DNA of 64,000 bases from Perlabentimonas sp964490015 (GTDB taxonomy: Bacteria; Bacteroidota; Bacteroidia; Bacteroidales; Tenuifilaceae), in contig CAZBBA010000004.1 in the NCBI GenBank assembly GCA_964490015.1, positions 1 to 64,000 of the forward strand, given 5' to 3'. The stretch's first letter is position 1; each line of letters opens with the position of its first letter. Below are positions 18,646 to 26,905 of the stretch, piece after piece. The translations under genes and the position numbers were made by a program. The notes beneath the pieces were generated by a model. That model was not told the origin of the DNA. It searched no databases and saw only the letters and a list, made by a program, of their open reading frames with translations.

Positions 18646-19635
18646 ATGACTTACATTGCCAACAATAATAGGTATGCCAACATGAAATACACCCGTTGCG
18701 GCACAAGCGGACTTTCGCTTCCAGTCATCTCACTGGGATTATGGCACAACTTTGGGGATGTTGATGTATTCGAAAATTTTAGACAAATTATTTGGACTGC
18801 CTTTGATGCGGGCATTACCCATTTCGATTTGGCCAACAACTATGGCCCGCCTCCTGGGTCGGCCGAGGAAAACTTTGGCAAAATTCTAGCACAAGACCTC
18901 GCTAACCATCGCGATGAGCTGATTATATCAACCAAAGCGGGCTACTATATGTGGGATGGGCCTTACGGTGAATGGGGATCGAGAAAATATTTAATCGCTA
19001 GTCTTAATCAGAGCCTAAAAAGGCTAGGATTGGAGTATGTCGATATTTTTTACTCGCATCGCTACGACCCCAATACCCCCCTCGAGGAAACCATGGGGGC
19101 CCTCGATTTTGCCGTTAGGCAAGGCAAAGCCTTGTACGCTGGAATCTCGAACTATCCTGCTCAGGAAACTCAGAAAGCCGCTGAAATTCTCAGGAAAATG
19201 GGAACACCCTGTCTAATTCATCAACCAAAATATTCGATGCTTGACCGATGGGTAGAGTCCGAACTACTCGATGTGCTAGAGGAAGAGGGAATGGGCTGCA
19301 TTGCATTTTCGCCATTGGCTCAAGGATTGCTCACCAACCGTTACCTAAAAGGAATTCCAGCAGGCTCGAGAGTCGCAAAACCACATGGGTTCCTGCAGCA
19401 AAATCAAATTACACCCGAACTACAAAGTAAAATCATCAGATTAAATGAGTTGGCACAAAAGAGGAATCAAAGTTTAGCCCAAATGGCCATCGCCTGGTTG
19501 TTAAAGAATAGCAGAGTAACCTCTGTGCTTGTGGGGGCAAGCTCCACGGAGCAACTCCAAGACAACCTCTCATCACTAAATTCGTTAACGTTCACATCTG
19601 ATGAATTAAATTATATTGAAGAGGTTCTACTATAA
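18646..19635 (+). CDS. Aldo-keto reductase, YghZ/GPR-like
   Basis: A 329-residue NADPH-dependent aldo-keto reductase from the ATG at 18646 (MTYIANNNRYANMKYTRCG), a start that matches the conserved N-terminus MTY...NRY...M.Y.RCG.SGL of the L-glyceraldehyde-3-phosphate reductase group. Seen: the TIM-barrel opening LPVISLGLWHNFGD, the catalytic Asp-Tyr pair in FDLANNYGPPPGSAEE, the catalytic Lys in STKAGYYMW, the His in YSHRYD, and the C-terminal cofactor segment SVLVGASSTEQL. The family reduces small aldehydes, including methylglyoxal and glyceraldehyde-3-phosphate. It precedes the Hdr-like cluster by 314 bp and is probably a separate transcript. Confidence 0.92.
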   Translation: MTYIANNNRYANMKYTRCGTSGLSLPVISLGLWHNFGDVDVFENFRQIIWTAFDAGITHFDLANNYGPPPGSAEENFGKILAQDLANHRDELIISTKAGYYMWDGPYGEWGSRKYLIASLNQSLKRLGLEYVDIFYSHRYDPNTPLEETMGALDFAVRQGKALYAGISNYPAQETQKAAEILRKMGTPCLIHQPKYSMLDRWVESELLDVLEEEGMGCIAFSPLAQGLLTNRYLKGIPAGSRVAKPHGFLQQNQITPELQSKIIRLNELAQKRNQSLAQMAIAWLLKNSRVTSVLVGASSTEQLQDNLSSLNSLTFTSDELNYIEEVLL

Positions 19636-19949
19636 TCACACTCTATTATTTATAATTTTAGGTTAAATAATGATAATAATTTTCGTTTGTCTTCACCTAG
19701 CATAATGGAAAATATCAATTCTATCTATAAAACATCCCACAACCACGTTTACTAATCTGCCTGAAAATGTTTATCTTTTAAAAAAGATACTCTTGCCACA
19801 AATACGTTTATTTGAATTGACCAACAAATTAGAAAAGAATCTTTTTTTCTATATTTTTGATCAAAGACAACATATCTGAGGTATTGATTATCCTCAGCCA
19901 ACTATCGGCCTTAATTTATCTGTTATTTTTCACCATATCCTCAAACTAA
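19636..19949 (+). other. AT-rich leader region of the Hdr-like cluster
   Basis: No gene is visible in these 314 bases. A TATTTTTG -7 box at 19852-19859 is the best promoter candidate for the following operon, with about 83 bases of leader to the ATG at 19950. No riboswitch fold was recognised. Confidence 0.45.
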
Positions 19950-20663
19950 ATGGGTAAATACTTTGACAAGCTAAATAGTGATATTCGTTTTATCGAAGGG
20001 ATAAAAGGCTGCATTAATTGTGGAACATGCACTGCCATTTGTCCCGCAGCCGAAGTATATAACTACCAACCCCGTTCCATTGCTAATCTTGTTCAAACTC
20101 GCGACGACAGTACTATTGAAGACCTCCTAAAGGGCGAAACCATTTGGTATTGCGGGGAATGTATGAGCTGCAAACCCCGGTGCCCAAGGCAAAATGCGCC
20201 TGGACTGATAATTCAGGCATTACGTGGCCTCTCCATAGAAACGGGGCTTTTTGTCGAATCGGAAAAGGGACGACAAATGCTCTCCCTAAAGCGAATGCTT
20301 GGCGACACGATTCTTGAAACTGGCTACTGTGTTCATTTTGATCATACCGAACTGGATATGTTTCCCGAAATGGGACCTGTATGGCAATGGGTGCGCGATC
20401 ATCGAAAGGAAGTATTGGAGAAAGTCGATGCTAACTATATGGGCGATGGGCCAGGAGCAATGAGAAGAGTATCCAAATCCAATCTCGATGAACTTAACAG
20501 TATATTCGAGGTTACTGGAGCGAATGCTTGGTTCGAAAAGATTGAGGACAACTCAAGGGTAAAGGCCAATGAGATGGACATTGAGTTTGGCCCCAGCAAA
20601 ACAAGCCCCTATTTTCGTAATGTTTACACTACCAACAATCAGGAAAAACACGATAGACCATGA
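19950..20663 (+). CDS. HdrC-like protein with two [4Fe-4S] motifs
   Basis: 237 residues. Two ferredoxin-type motifs are clear: CINCGTCTAICP (Cys 21, 24, 27, 31) and CGECMSCKPRCP (Cys 68, 71, 74, 78). This is the heterodisulfide reductase subunit C arrangement, which carries electrons between HdrA and HdrB. The C-terminal 150 residues are longer than in minimal HdrC (about 185 residues) and contain an Asp/Glu-rich part with no recognised domain. It is the first gene of the cluster and overlaps the HdrB-like gene by ATGA, which suggests translational coupling. Partners in the cell are inferred from context. Confidence 0.87.
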   Translation: MGKYFDKLNSDIRFIEGIKGCINCGTCTAICPAAEVYNYQPRSIANLVQTRDDSTIEDLLKGETIWYCGECMSCKPRCPRQNAPGLIIQALRGLSIETGLFVESEKGRQMLSLKRMLGDTILETGYCVHFDHTELDMFPEMGPVWQWVRDHRKEVLEKVDANYMGDGPGAMRRVSKSNLDELNSIFEVTGANAWFEKIEDNSRVKANEMDIEFGPSKTSPYFRNVYTTNNQEKHDRP

Positions 20664-21733
20664 AAACGGAGGGCAACCATAAAGTGTGGTCCGATTACCA
20701 GAAGGAGATTGCCAATGATAACTTCTACTTTGTTCGTAGCTGTATCCGACAAACCCTATTCCCTGGAAGCGACTCAGCATTCTTACTGATAATGAGGGAA
20801 GTATTAGGGAAAGATGTTTTTGAAGACGAAAACCACACAACCTGCACAGGAATAGGATATCACACGGAGGTGATTCCGTTCCAAACCATACAAGCTGTCG
20901 TTGCCCGTAACTTCTCTCTAATGGGCGAGCATAACTACAAGAACTACATTCCATCGTGCGTTACCTCTTTTGGAATTTACTGCGAAATGCTCGACACCTG
21001 GCAACATTTCCCAGATGAATTGGAAAAAACTCGAGAAAACCTTCGAAAAGCAACAGGACGAGAATTCGAGGTTCCAGAAAATTTAGTTCACACCAGCGAT
21101 GTGATTTATAAGTTCAGGAATGAAATCTCGCAAAAAGCCAAATACAAACTAATAAACCGCAAAACAGGCAAACCGCTTAAGGTTGTTGATCACATAGGCT
21201 GTCATTACGCCAAGATTTTCCCCTCAAAAGGGGTTGGTGGCGCAGAATACCCGCATGTGCTGGCCGGATTGGTTGAAGTATTGGGTGGTGAGGTGGTTGA
21301 TTACCCCGAACGCCGTCACTGCTGTGGGTTTGGATTTCGACAGTACTTTGTGCAGGCGAATAGGGGTTACTCCATAACGGCTTGCAAAAAGAAGTTCGAA
21401 TCAATGGAGCCCTTCAAACCCGATCTTATCATAACCAACTGTCCTGGATGTAACTACTTTATGGATAGGTGGCAATACGCCTTAGCTGAAATGGAGGGTA
21501 AAACCTACGATGAGCATGGTTACGGCATCCCTACGCTTTCATACGAAGAGGTTGCAGGACTGGCTCTGGGTTTCGATCCATGGGAAATTGGATTACAGCT
21601 GCATCAGGTTTCTGTAGACCCTTTACTAGACAAGATTGGAGTAGATTACGATCCATCAGAAAAGTTCAAAGGAAAAAACGGCGAGGATTTGGGTTTTCCC
21701 GAATCTCCAAAAAATTTAAAATTTTTCAAATAA
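20660..21733 (+). CDS. HdrB-like protein with one intact CCG domain
   Basis: 357 residues. The C-terminal half has a complete cysteine-rich CCG set: GCHYAK near 180, HCCGFG near 221, and NCPGCNYF near 260, which in HdrB binds a noncubane iron-sulfur cluster and splits a disulfide. The N-terminal half keeps only parts of a first CCG domain: SCIRQT, CTGIGYHTE where CCG would be expected, and PSCVTSFG. So one of the two HdrB clusters may be missing or altered. It is longer than methanogen HdrB (about 290 residues). It is followed by the HdrA-like gene after 6 bp. The real substrate is unknown; a disulfide or thiol-persulfide carrier is the natural guess. Confidence 0.87.
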   Translation: MKTEGNHKVWSDYQKEIANDNFYFVRSCIRQTLFPGSDSAFLLIMREVLGKDVFEDENHTTCTGIGYHTEVIPFQTIQAVVARNFSLMGEHNYKNYIPSCVTSFGIYCEMLDTWQHFPDELEKTRENLRKATGREFEVPENLVHTSDVIYKFRNEISQKAKYKLINRKTGKPLKVVDHIGCHYAKIFPSKGVGGAEYPHVLAGLVEVLGGEVVDYPERRHCCGFGFRQYFVQANRGYSITACKKKFESMEPFKPDLIITNCPGCNYFMDRWQYALAEMEGKTYDEHGYGIPTLSYEEVAGLALGFDPWEIGLQLHQVSVDPLLDKIGVDYDPSEKFKGKNGEDLGFPESPKNLKFFK

Positions 21734-21739
21734 CTATCA

Positions 21740-22783
21740 ATGGATAAGAAGACTGTGGCCATAATCGGAGGAGGCGTGGCTGGCATTGAAGCCGCAACCA
21801 AACTTAGCGAGCTAGGCTATTTGGTTAACCTTTACGAGAAGGAGCCTGCCATAGGTGGACACACCGCACAATGGGATAGACTATTCCCAAATCAACGTCT
21901 CGCCAGTGAGGTCATAAACTCAATTACCACTTCGTTAAAAGGGGTTAACGTGAACTGCCTCTCGAAGATTGAAGAAATATCGCGCAAGAATGGGGCATTC
22001 GAAATTATTACAAAAGGGGAAACACATTTAGCCGATGCTGTTGTGATTGCTACAGGCTTCGAGCTGTTCCCTGCTGAGCAAAAAGAGGAGTATGGCTATG
22101 GGATTTTCGAGAATATAATCACATCGGCAGACCTCGAAAAAATGTTTAAGGACAAAGGAAAACCGGCTATGGTCAATGGTAACAATCCTTCACGTATTGC
22201 ATTTATACATTGTGTAGGCAGCCGCGACGAGAAGGTTAATCGTCCCTACTGCTCAAAGGTTTGTTGTGTTACCGCGGTTAAACAGGCCATTGAGGTTAAG
22301 GAATCGTTACCCCGCTGCGAGGTTTACTGCTTTTATATGGACCTGAGAATGTTTGGCCCAGGGTACGAGGATCTGTACAAACGGGCTCAGCATTTAGGGG
22401 TTAACTTTATTAGGGGAAGGCTTTCAGAAACGAGTGAAACCAAAGAGAGGAAAGTGCTAATTAAAGCCGAAGACACATTGCTGTCTAAGCCCATAAAAAT
22501 ATCTGTTGACATGGTAGTTCTTATGGTAGGAATGTCGCCTGTTGCAAAAAATAGTAAACTGCTTGATAGTCTATCGCTAATGCCAAACAACGATGGCTTT
22601 ATACAGGTTAACGATTACCATACCGAGCCCACTAAATCGGGGGTCGAAGGTGTATTTCTTGCGGGAGCATGCACTGGGCCAAACAACATTACCGACTCAA
22701 TTAATGCAGCCCGATCGGCAGTAATAGGAGTTCATAACTACCTAATGGGCATAAAAGTTTCTCTAATCAAATCAAGCAATTAG
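21740..22783 (+). CDS. Short HdrA-like flavoprotein
   Basis: 347 residues. An FAD-binding motif begins the protein (IIGGGVAGIEAATKLSELG, residues 8-26), with GGHTAQWDRLFP after it. The HdrA-specific iron-sulfur motif is CVGSRDEK...PYCSKVCC (Cys near 158, 170, 174, 175). The C-terminal FAD segment reads GVEGVFLAGACTGPNNITDS. It lacks the extra N-terminal and ferredoxin-like C-terminal domains of full methanogen HdrA (about 650 residues), so it resembles the compact HdrA/QmoA type. It sits between HdrB-like and small HdrC-like genes in one operon. Confidence 0.88.
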   Translation: MDKKTVAIIGGGVAGIEAATKLSELGYLVNLYEKEPAIGGHTAQWDRLFPNQRLASEVINSITTSLKGVNVNCLSKIEEISRKNGAFEIITKGETHLADAVVIATGFELFPAEQKEEYGYGIFENIITSADLEKMFKDKGKPAMVNGNNPSRIAFIHCVGSRDEKVNRPYCSKVCCVTAVKQAIEVKESLPRCEVYCFYMDLRMFGPGYEDLYKRAQHLGVNFIRGRLSETSETKERKVLIKAEDTLLSKPIKISVDMVVLMVGMSPVAKNSKLLDSLSLMPNNDGFIQVNDYHTEPTKSGVEGVFLAGACTGPNNITDSINAARSAVIGVHNYLMGIKVSLIKSSN

Positions 22784-22787
22784 GCCA

Positions 22788-23114
22788 ATGGTTAACTTTG
22801 GATTCTCTTCAATAAAAAGTGATGTGATAGATTTGGATAGTGCAAACTTAAGTCTTGCGTATTCAATAATACAAAAAGAACCCACATTTAGCCTTTGTAT
22901 TTCCTGTGGAAGTTGCACAGCAACCTGCACTTCAGGAAAATTCAACGGGTTTAGCTTTAGAGAAATGTGTCAGCGAATCCGCATTGGCGATGTGGTAAAA
23001 GCGCTTGATGAGTCGGGTAAGTGTATGCTCTGTGGAAAATGCACACTGGTTTGTCCAAGGAATATAAACACAAGGAATATCTTGCGGATTGTACGCAAAG
23101 AATTAAAAAACTGA
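22788..23114 (+). CDS. Small HdrC-like 8Fe ferredoxin subunit
   Basis: 108 residues. Two cluster motifs: CISCGSCTATC (near 38-48, without the usual Pro) and CMLCGKCTLVCPRNI near 78-92. This is a second, minimal HdrC. It starts 4 bp after the HdrA-like stop and ends 5 bp before the membrane protein, so it most likely links the soluble HdrA part with the membrane subunit. Confidence 0.85.
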   Translation: MVNFGFSSIKSDVIDLDSANLSLAYSIIQKEPTFSLCISCGSCTATCTSGKFNGFSFREMCQRIRIGDVVKALDESGKCMLCGKCTLVCPRNINTRNILRIVRKELKN

Positions 23115-23119
23115 TAAGT

Positions 23120-24958
23120 ATGAAATTTCATCCATTCGTACTACCCTTCACAGTAGGTTTAGCATTTGTTATTCTATATGTACTCGTTAAGTGGTTTGTT
23201 TGGATATACCGACTGACAAAAAATCAACGGCAGCAGGTTAAAACCAATTTTACCCTCCGCAACTTCCTCCATGCTACTTGGGAGGTTTTTCTTGAGAGCT
23301 TAATTCACAAAAATATATTCAAAAAGCATTTCTTGCTGGGGTATCTACATATGAGCCTTGCACTAGGATGGTTCTTGCTTATTGTGGTTGGAAACATTGA
23401 AACCAAAGTTTTCGGCCCAAGCCCCATTAACCCCCCGTATTACCCTATATTCTTTGAGTTCTTCAGCCACCACATATCAAGCACTGTTTATTTCCGAAAG
23501 CTATTTGCCATAATTATGGATTCTCTTCTGCTGATAGTGCTTAGCGGTGTGGCCCTAGTATTTTTCAAACGGCTAAAAAGCTCATTATTAGGGATGAAAA
23601 GAACTACCCGCCATACAATTTTTGATAGAATGGCTATGACAACCCTCTGGTTTATATTTCCCCTGAGGTTTTTTGCCGAAGCAGTTACATCGGGCATATA
23701 TGGTAATGGTCAGTTTCTTACGGGTTCGATGGGGAAACTACTTACAACCTTCTCACTTCCTTTAGAAAAGCTTTATATACCCTTCTGGTGGGCCTACTCC
23801 ATTGCATTGGGTTTATTCTTTGTTGCCTTACCCTTTTCGCGCTATATGCATATCCCAACCGAAATTCTACTGATCTTTCTTAGGAGATTTGGGGTTCGTG
23901 AAAAGGAAAAACCAACTTCTTACACTCAAATAGAGATAAACTCCTGCCCCCGATGTGGTATATGTATTGACAACTGCCAGCTAAGCCAGGATCTTGCCAT
24001 TAACAACACCCAACCGACTTACTTTTTCACTGCACTTAGGCGAAAAAGATTAAAGCAAGAGTTAACCGATACCTGCTTAATGTGCGGAAGATGTGTCGAA
24101 ACCTGTCCTGTTGGCATTGAGATAACAACCATAAGGGCTAACCAGCGAAAAGAAAATCAGACTTTTGAACCTACAATAATTTCTAACCCCCAAGATTACA
24201 CTCACAAACCATCCAAGGTTGCCTTTTTTGCTGGCTGTATGGGTCATTTAACCCCATCCGTAGTAAAAGCAACCCTCACCTTGCTTAAGGAAGCCAATGT
24301 AGATTATAACTACTTAGACGAGAATGGCAGCTTATGCTGTGGAAGACCATTAATGCTGGTAGGCGAGGAAAAAGCAGCTTCCAGCATAATAGATAAAAAT
24401 ATGAACATTATTATCAATTCCAATGCTGAGGCCCTGATTACCACCTGCCCAATATGCGCAAAAGTATTCACCGAAACATACAAGCTTAATATTCCTGTAT
24501 ACCATCATAGCCAGTACCTTCTTATACTAGCAAAGCAGGGAAAACTTGTTTTTGAAAAATCGAGCACCCACGTTGCCTATCACGATCCCTGCGAACTTGG
24601 CCGAGGACTTGGAGTTTACTCGGAACCACGCGAACTTCTATCCCTTTCGGTAAACCTGGTTGATAACGATAATTCTTTTACAAACTCGCTTTGCTGCGGC
24701 GGCAGTTTGGCTATTACTAACATTTCTATGGATCAGCGTAAAACAATTGCTGCAAATACTCTAATCAAGATTACTAATAGCCCTTTACAAACAGTGGTAA
24801 CAGGATGTCCGCTCTGCAAGAAAACCTTTCAGTCGTTATCGAATGAGCACCAAATACTAGATATTGCAGAAATTATGCTTAACGCATTAATCTCCCAAAA
24901 AGGGAGCCTGGTTTTAAGCAATAATATTATGGTAGAAGAGTTATCCACTGTCGATTAA
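23120..24958 (+). CDS. Membrane HdrE-HdrD fusion (NarI-like cytochrome b, ferredoxin, two CCG domains)
   Basis: 612 residues from the ATG at 23120 (MKFHPFVLPFTVGLAFVIL); the frame runs on upstream but that part overlaps the previous gene in another frame. Residues 1-260 have about five membrane helices with candidate haem ligands in YLHMSLALGW, FFSHHISS and RYMHIPTE, as in NarI/HdrE/DsrM. Then come two [4Fe-4S] motifs, CPRCGICIDNC near 275 and CLMCGRCVETCPVG near 318, and two complete CCG domains (GCMGHL, LCCGRP, TCPIC near 372, 405, 441; DPCELG, LCCGGS, GCPLC near 489, 524, 561), as in HdrD/DsrK. It should exchange electrons between a cytoplasmic thiol/disulfide reaction and menaquinone (inference). 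Confidence 0.88.
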   Translation: MKFHPFVLPFTVGLAFVILYVLVKWFVWIYRLTKNQRQQVKTNFTLRNFLHATWEVFLESLIHKNIFKKHFLLGYLHMSLALGWFLLIVVGNIETKVFGPSPINPPYYPIFFEFFSHHISSTVYFRKLFAIIMDSLLLIVLSGVALVFFKRLKSSLLGMKRTTRHTIFDRMAMTTLWFIFPLRFFAEAVTSGIYGNGQFLTGSMGKLLTTFSLPLEKLYIPFWWAYSIALGLFFVALPFSRYMHIPTEILLIFLRRFGVREKEKPTSYTQIEINSCPRCGICIDNCQLSQDLAINNTQPTYFFTALRRKRLKQELTDTCLMCGRCVETCPVGIEITTIRANQRKENQTFEPTIISNPQDYTHKPSKVAFFAGCMGHLTPSVVKATLTLLKEANVDYNYLDENGSLCCGRPLMLVGEEKAASSIIDKNMNIIINSNAEALITTCPICAKVFTETYKLNIPVYHHSQYLLILAKQGKLVFEKSSTHVAYHDPCELGRGLGVYSEPRELLSLSVNLVDNDNSFTNSLCCGGSLAITNISMDQRKTIAANTLIKITNSPLQTVVTGCPLCKKTFQSLSNEHQILDIAEIMLNALISQKGSLVLSNNIMVEELSTVD

Positions 24959-25036
24959 AAAAATGCTTTCAAATGTTGATGAATTAGTATTAATATATAA
25001 TTTTGCTAATCGATTTAAGGGGAAATCGCATTAACT

Positions 25037-25070
25037 GGAGTAGCTCAGTGGTAGCCCCGCCGTGGCGGGG
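25037..25070 (+). repeat. Copy of the tRNA-Gly 5' end followed by a GC hairpin
   Basis: The 18 bases at 25037-25054 (GGAGTAGCTCAGTGGTAG) are identical to 25099-25116 inside the adjacent tRNA-Gly. Instead of continuing as a tRNA, the copy runs into CCCCGCC-GT-GGCGGGG (25055-25070), a 7-bp GC hairpin, then 25 unrelated bases. It is a broken or partial tRNA duplication. Confidence 0.75.
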
Positions 25071-25095
25071 TCCCAATCTAAGGCCGATAATACAA

Positions 25096-25167
25096 GCGGG
25101 AGTAGCTCAGTGGTAGAGCATTAGCTTCCCAAGCTAAGGGTCGTGGGTTCGATCCCCATTTCCCGCT
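25096..25167 (+). tRNA. tRNA-Gly (anticodon CCC)
   Basis: Acceptor GCGGGAG pairs with TTCCCGC (one G-T pair), D-arm AGCTCAGTGGTAGAGC, anticodon stem TTAGC/GCTAA around TTCCCAA (anticodon CCC), T-arm GTGGGTTCGATCCCCAT. The 3' CCA is not encoded. 72 bases. Confidence 0.93.
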
Positions 25168-25174
25168 CAAAACG

Positions 25175-25207
25175 GAAAGAGGTCGCTCGGAGTTGACGAC
25201 CTCTTTC
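25175..25207 (+). terminator. Terminator after tRNA-Gly
   Basis: GAAAGAGGTCG (25175-25185) pairs with CGACCTCTTTC (25197-25207) over an 11-base loop. The T-run is short, within the stem end. Confidence 0.65.
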
Positions 25208-25240
25208 TATGTAAAAGCGGCTAGAGCCGCCAGGGAAAAT

Positions 25241-26134
25241 TTACAGCGCTCCTATATCGATGGTTTGGCTCGTTGTGCTTTTGCTCTCAACAATTACATC
25301 TTCAATAACTCCAAGCACTTCAGAAAAGTCACCTTCGAGATTAGCAACAACTACCAAATCGTACAGCCCAGGAGCAAGATAAGCGATGTGATAGGAGTTC
25401 TGATCACAAACCATATCGCTGCTGATGGCATTTGGGAAACGGGGTGTTTCAATGGCTGGTTCGGCAGTCTCAGCCTCGGTATATGTGCCATCCTGGTAAG
25501 CGTAAACAACTATGTCGACGCCTTCGGGAATATTTTCGACACTACCCACAATCTTCCCTGCTTGGTTATCTACCACCAACCGAATTGTTGGTTTAAGCAC
25601 GTAGCGTTCAACGTTACTACCTGTCCTTAACACCGACTTTCGCACATCGAAATCGGCGGTAATGTCAACCGATCCATTTGAGGGAACGTTAAAGGCTCCC
25701 ACACCCTTAAAACCTGATTGCGATCCACTTGGAACATATAATGGGGCTGTTGTACCATCGCCAAACTCGATGTAACAGCCAGGGTTAGTTGGAGTTCCCT
25801 TTCCCCTTTCGGGAGCATCCAGAATAAACCTAATTTGGGTATAATGCCCAGCAGAAAGTTCAAGACTACCCATCATTGCCGATTGGCCACGAGTTAAATC
25901 CAAGAGGTTAAAGGTTTGAGGCCCCTCAAAATTTGGGAAACTCTCAAACTTTGCGCTACCCAAGTGATACTGCACATCTGTTACTGTAATGTAAACACCA
26001 ACGATATCCTCTGCATCAATTGGCGCATCAGTAATAGAAAGGTTAACGGTTCCCTTATCATTTCCAGTTTCGCAACCTGCGAAAAGGATGGCCACCAGGG
26101 CTATAATCGCCAAGAACAAATTTGATCGTTTCAT
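25241..26134 (-). CDS. DUF4382-type lipoprotein
   Basis: 297 residues. Lipobox LFAGC at about 17-21 after a basic, hydrophobic signal. Residues about 30-185 fit DUF4382: NLSITDAPIDAEDIVGVYIT at the start, LLDLTRGQSAMMGSLELSAG, HYTQIRFILD. A second half (from about 195, VGSVENIPEGVDIVVYAY, LAPGLYDLVVVANLEGDF) resembles a carboxypeptidase-regulatory-like beta sandwich. Exported and lipid-anchored; function unknown. It stands alone. Confidence 0.85.
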   Translation of the reverse strand: MKRSNLFLAIIALVAILFAGCETGNDKGTVNLSITDAPIDAEDIVGVYITVTDVQYHLGSAKFESFPNFEGPQTFNLLDLTRGQSAMMGSLELSAGHYTQIRFILDAPERGKGTPTNPGCYIEFGDGTTAPLYVPSGSQSGFKGVGAFNVPSNGSVDITADFDVRKSVLRTGSNVERYVLKPTIRLVVDNQAGKIVGSVENIPEGVDIVVYAYQDGTYTEAETAEPAIETPRFPNAISSDMVCDQNSYHIAYLAPGLYDLVVVANLEGDFSEVLGVIEDVIVESKSTTSQTIDIGAL

Positions 26135-26222
26135 AGCATTAATTTTTAGTTAGTAAACAATAAACTTGTAAATCGATATTTGCTCTGAAGACGATTGCTG
26201 GAAGAAAAGGGTTGGAACAAAA

Positions 26223-26261
26223 TAAAAAAAAATCCCGTTTCTGCTATTCAGAAACGGGATT
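26223..26261 (-). terminator. Terminator of the 141-aa gene
   Basis: AATCCCGTTTCTG (26231-26243) pairs with CAGAAACGGGATT (26249-26261) around CTATT, followed on the minus strand by a T-run. A 13-bp strong stem. Confidence 0.9.
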
Positions 26262-26279
26262 CTATTAATAACTATCAGG

Positions 26280-26705
26280 TTAGCCATGGTGCGCCACAGC
26301 TCTGCTATTAGAACGTACTGGAATCTGAACGGGGACATACCCAATCCCAGACAACCCGAAAAGGCAATGAGCAATTATTTCTGAGTTTGAAAAAGAGCTG
26401 ATGGTGCCAAAATCGACTTCCATACCCAACCACTCCTCGCTTGAGCTAAACTCGATTCCATAATCGAGGTCGTTGTTAGGGAGTATACCCATTATATCAA
26501 CACTGCCTGTATTTCTGTTGGCGCCAAACGCTCTACTCGACATCAACTTTAGTGTTATCTGAGAGTTTAGTGGCGATTTAGTTTTGAGTTCATTGTACAC
26601 TTCGTGGCAAAGAGATTTGGCATTGACATAACCAGGGTAAAGCGTAACAAATCGCTCCCACACATCCGGCCACTGGGTTGTTTCAACTAGTTGGTAAAGT
26701 TTCAT
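26280..26705 (-). CDS. Conserved-looking hypothetical protein, 141 aa
   Basis: A soluble protein with no signal peptide or membrane segment. It opens with MKLYQLVETTQWPDVWERFVTLYP-type sequence, a pattern I associate with small uncharacterised Bacteroidota proteins, and has a Glu/Asp-rich middle with EFSSSEEWLGMEVD. The gene has its own strong terminator, which supports it as real. No function can be assigned. Confidence 0.7.
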   Translation of the reverse strand: MKLYQLVETTQWPDVWERFVTLYPGYVNAKSLCHEVYNELKTKSPLNSQITLKLMSSRAFGANRNTGSVDIMGILPNNDLDYGIEFSSSEEWLGMEVDFGTISSFSNSEIIAHCLFGLSGIGYVPVQIPVRSNSRAVAHHG

Positions 26706-26905
26706 GGTATTATAATTGCAATAGGTTTAAAAAATTGAGGTTATGGTTACGCTATTCGCATCAATTTTTGTGCCATAAAAACAAAGTATTATACATCACA
26801 TCTCAGATTTTCGTGCTCCATAAAGTGGAATGGTATATTTTCAATTAATCAAAACGAAAACATACAATTTGTAACATGGATTAGAGGAAAATATACTGCT
26901 TGAAA

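Noticed and set aside
19950..24958. Reading the cluster as a classical methanogen heterodisulfide reductase
   Set aside because: HdrA is short, there is no MvhD, hydrogenase or methanogenesis gene, and all other genes are bacterial; only the building blocks are shared.
25031..25095. A complete second tRNA-Gly gene
   Set aside because: Only the first part matches; there is no anticodon arm, T-arm or matching acceptor end.
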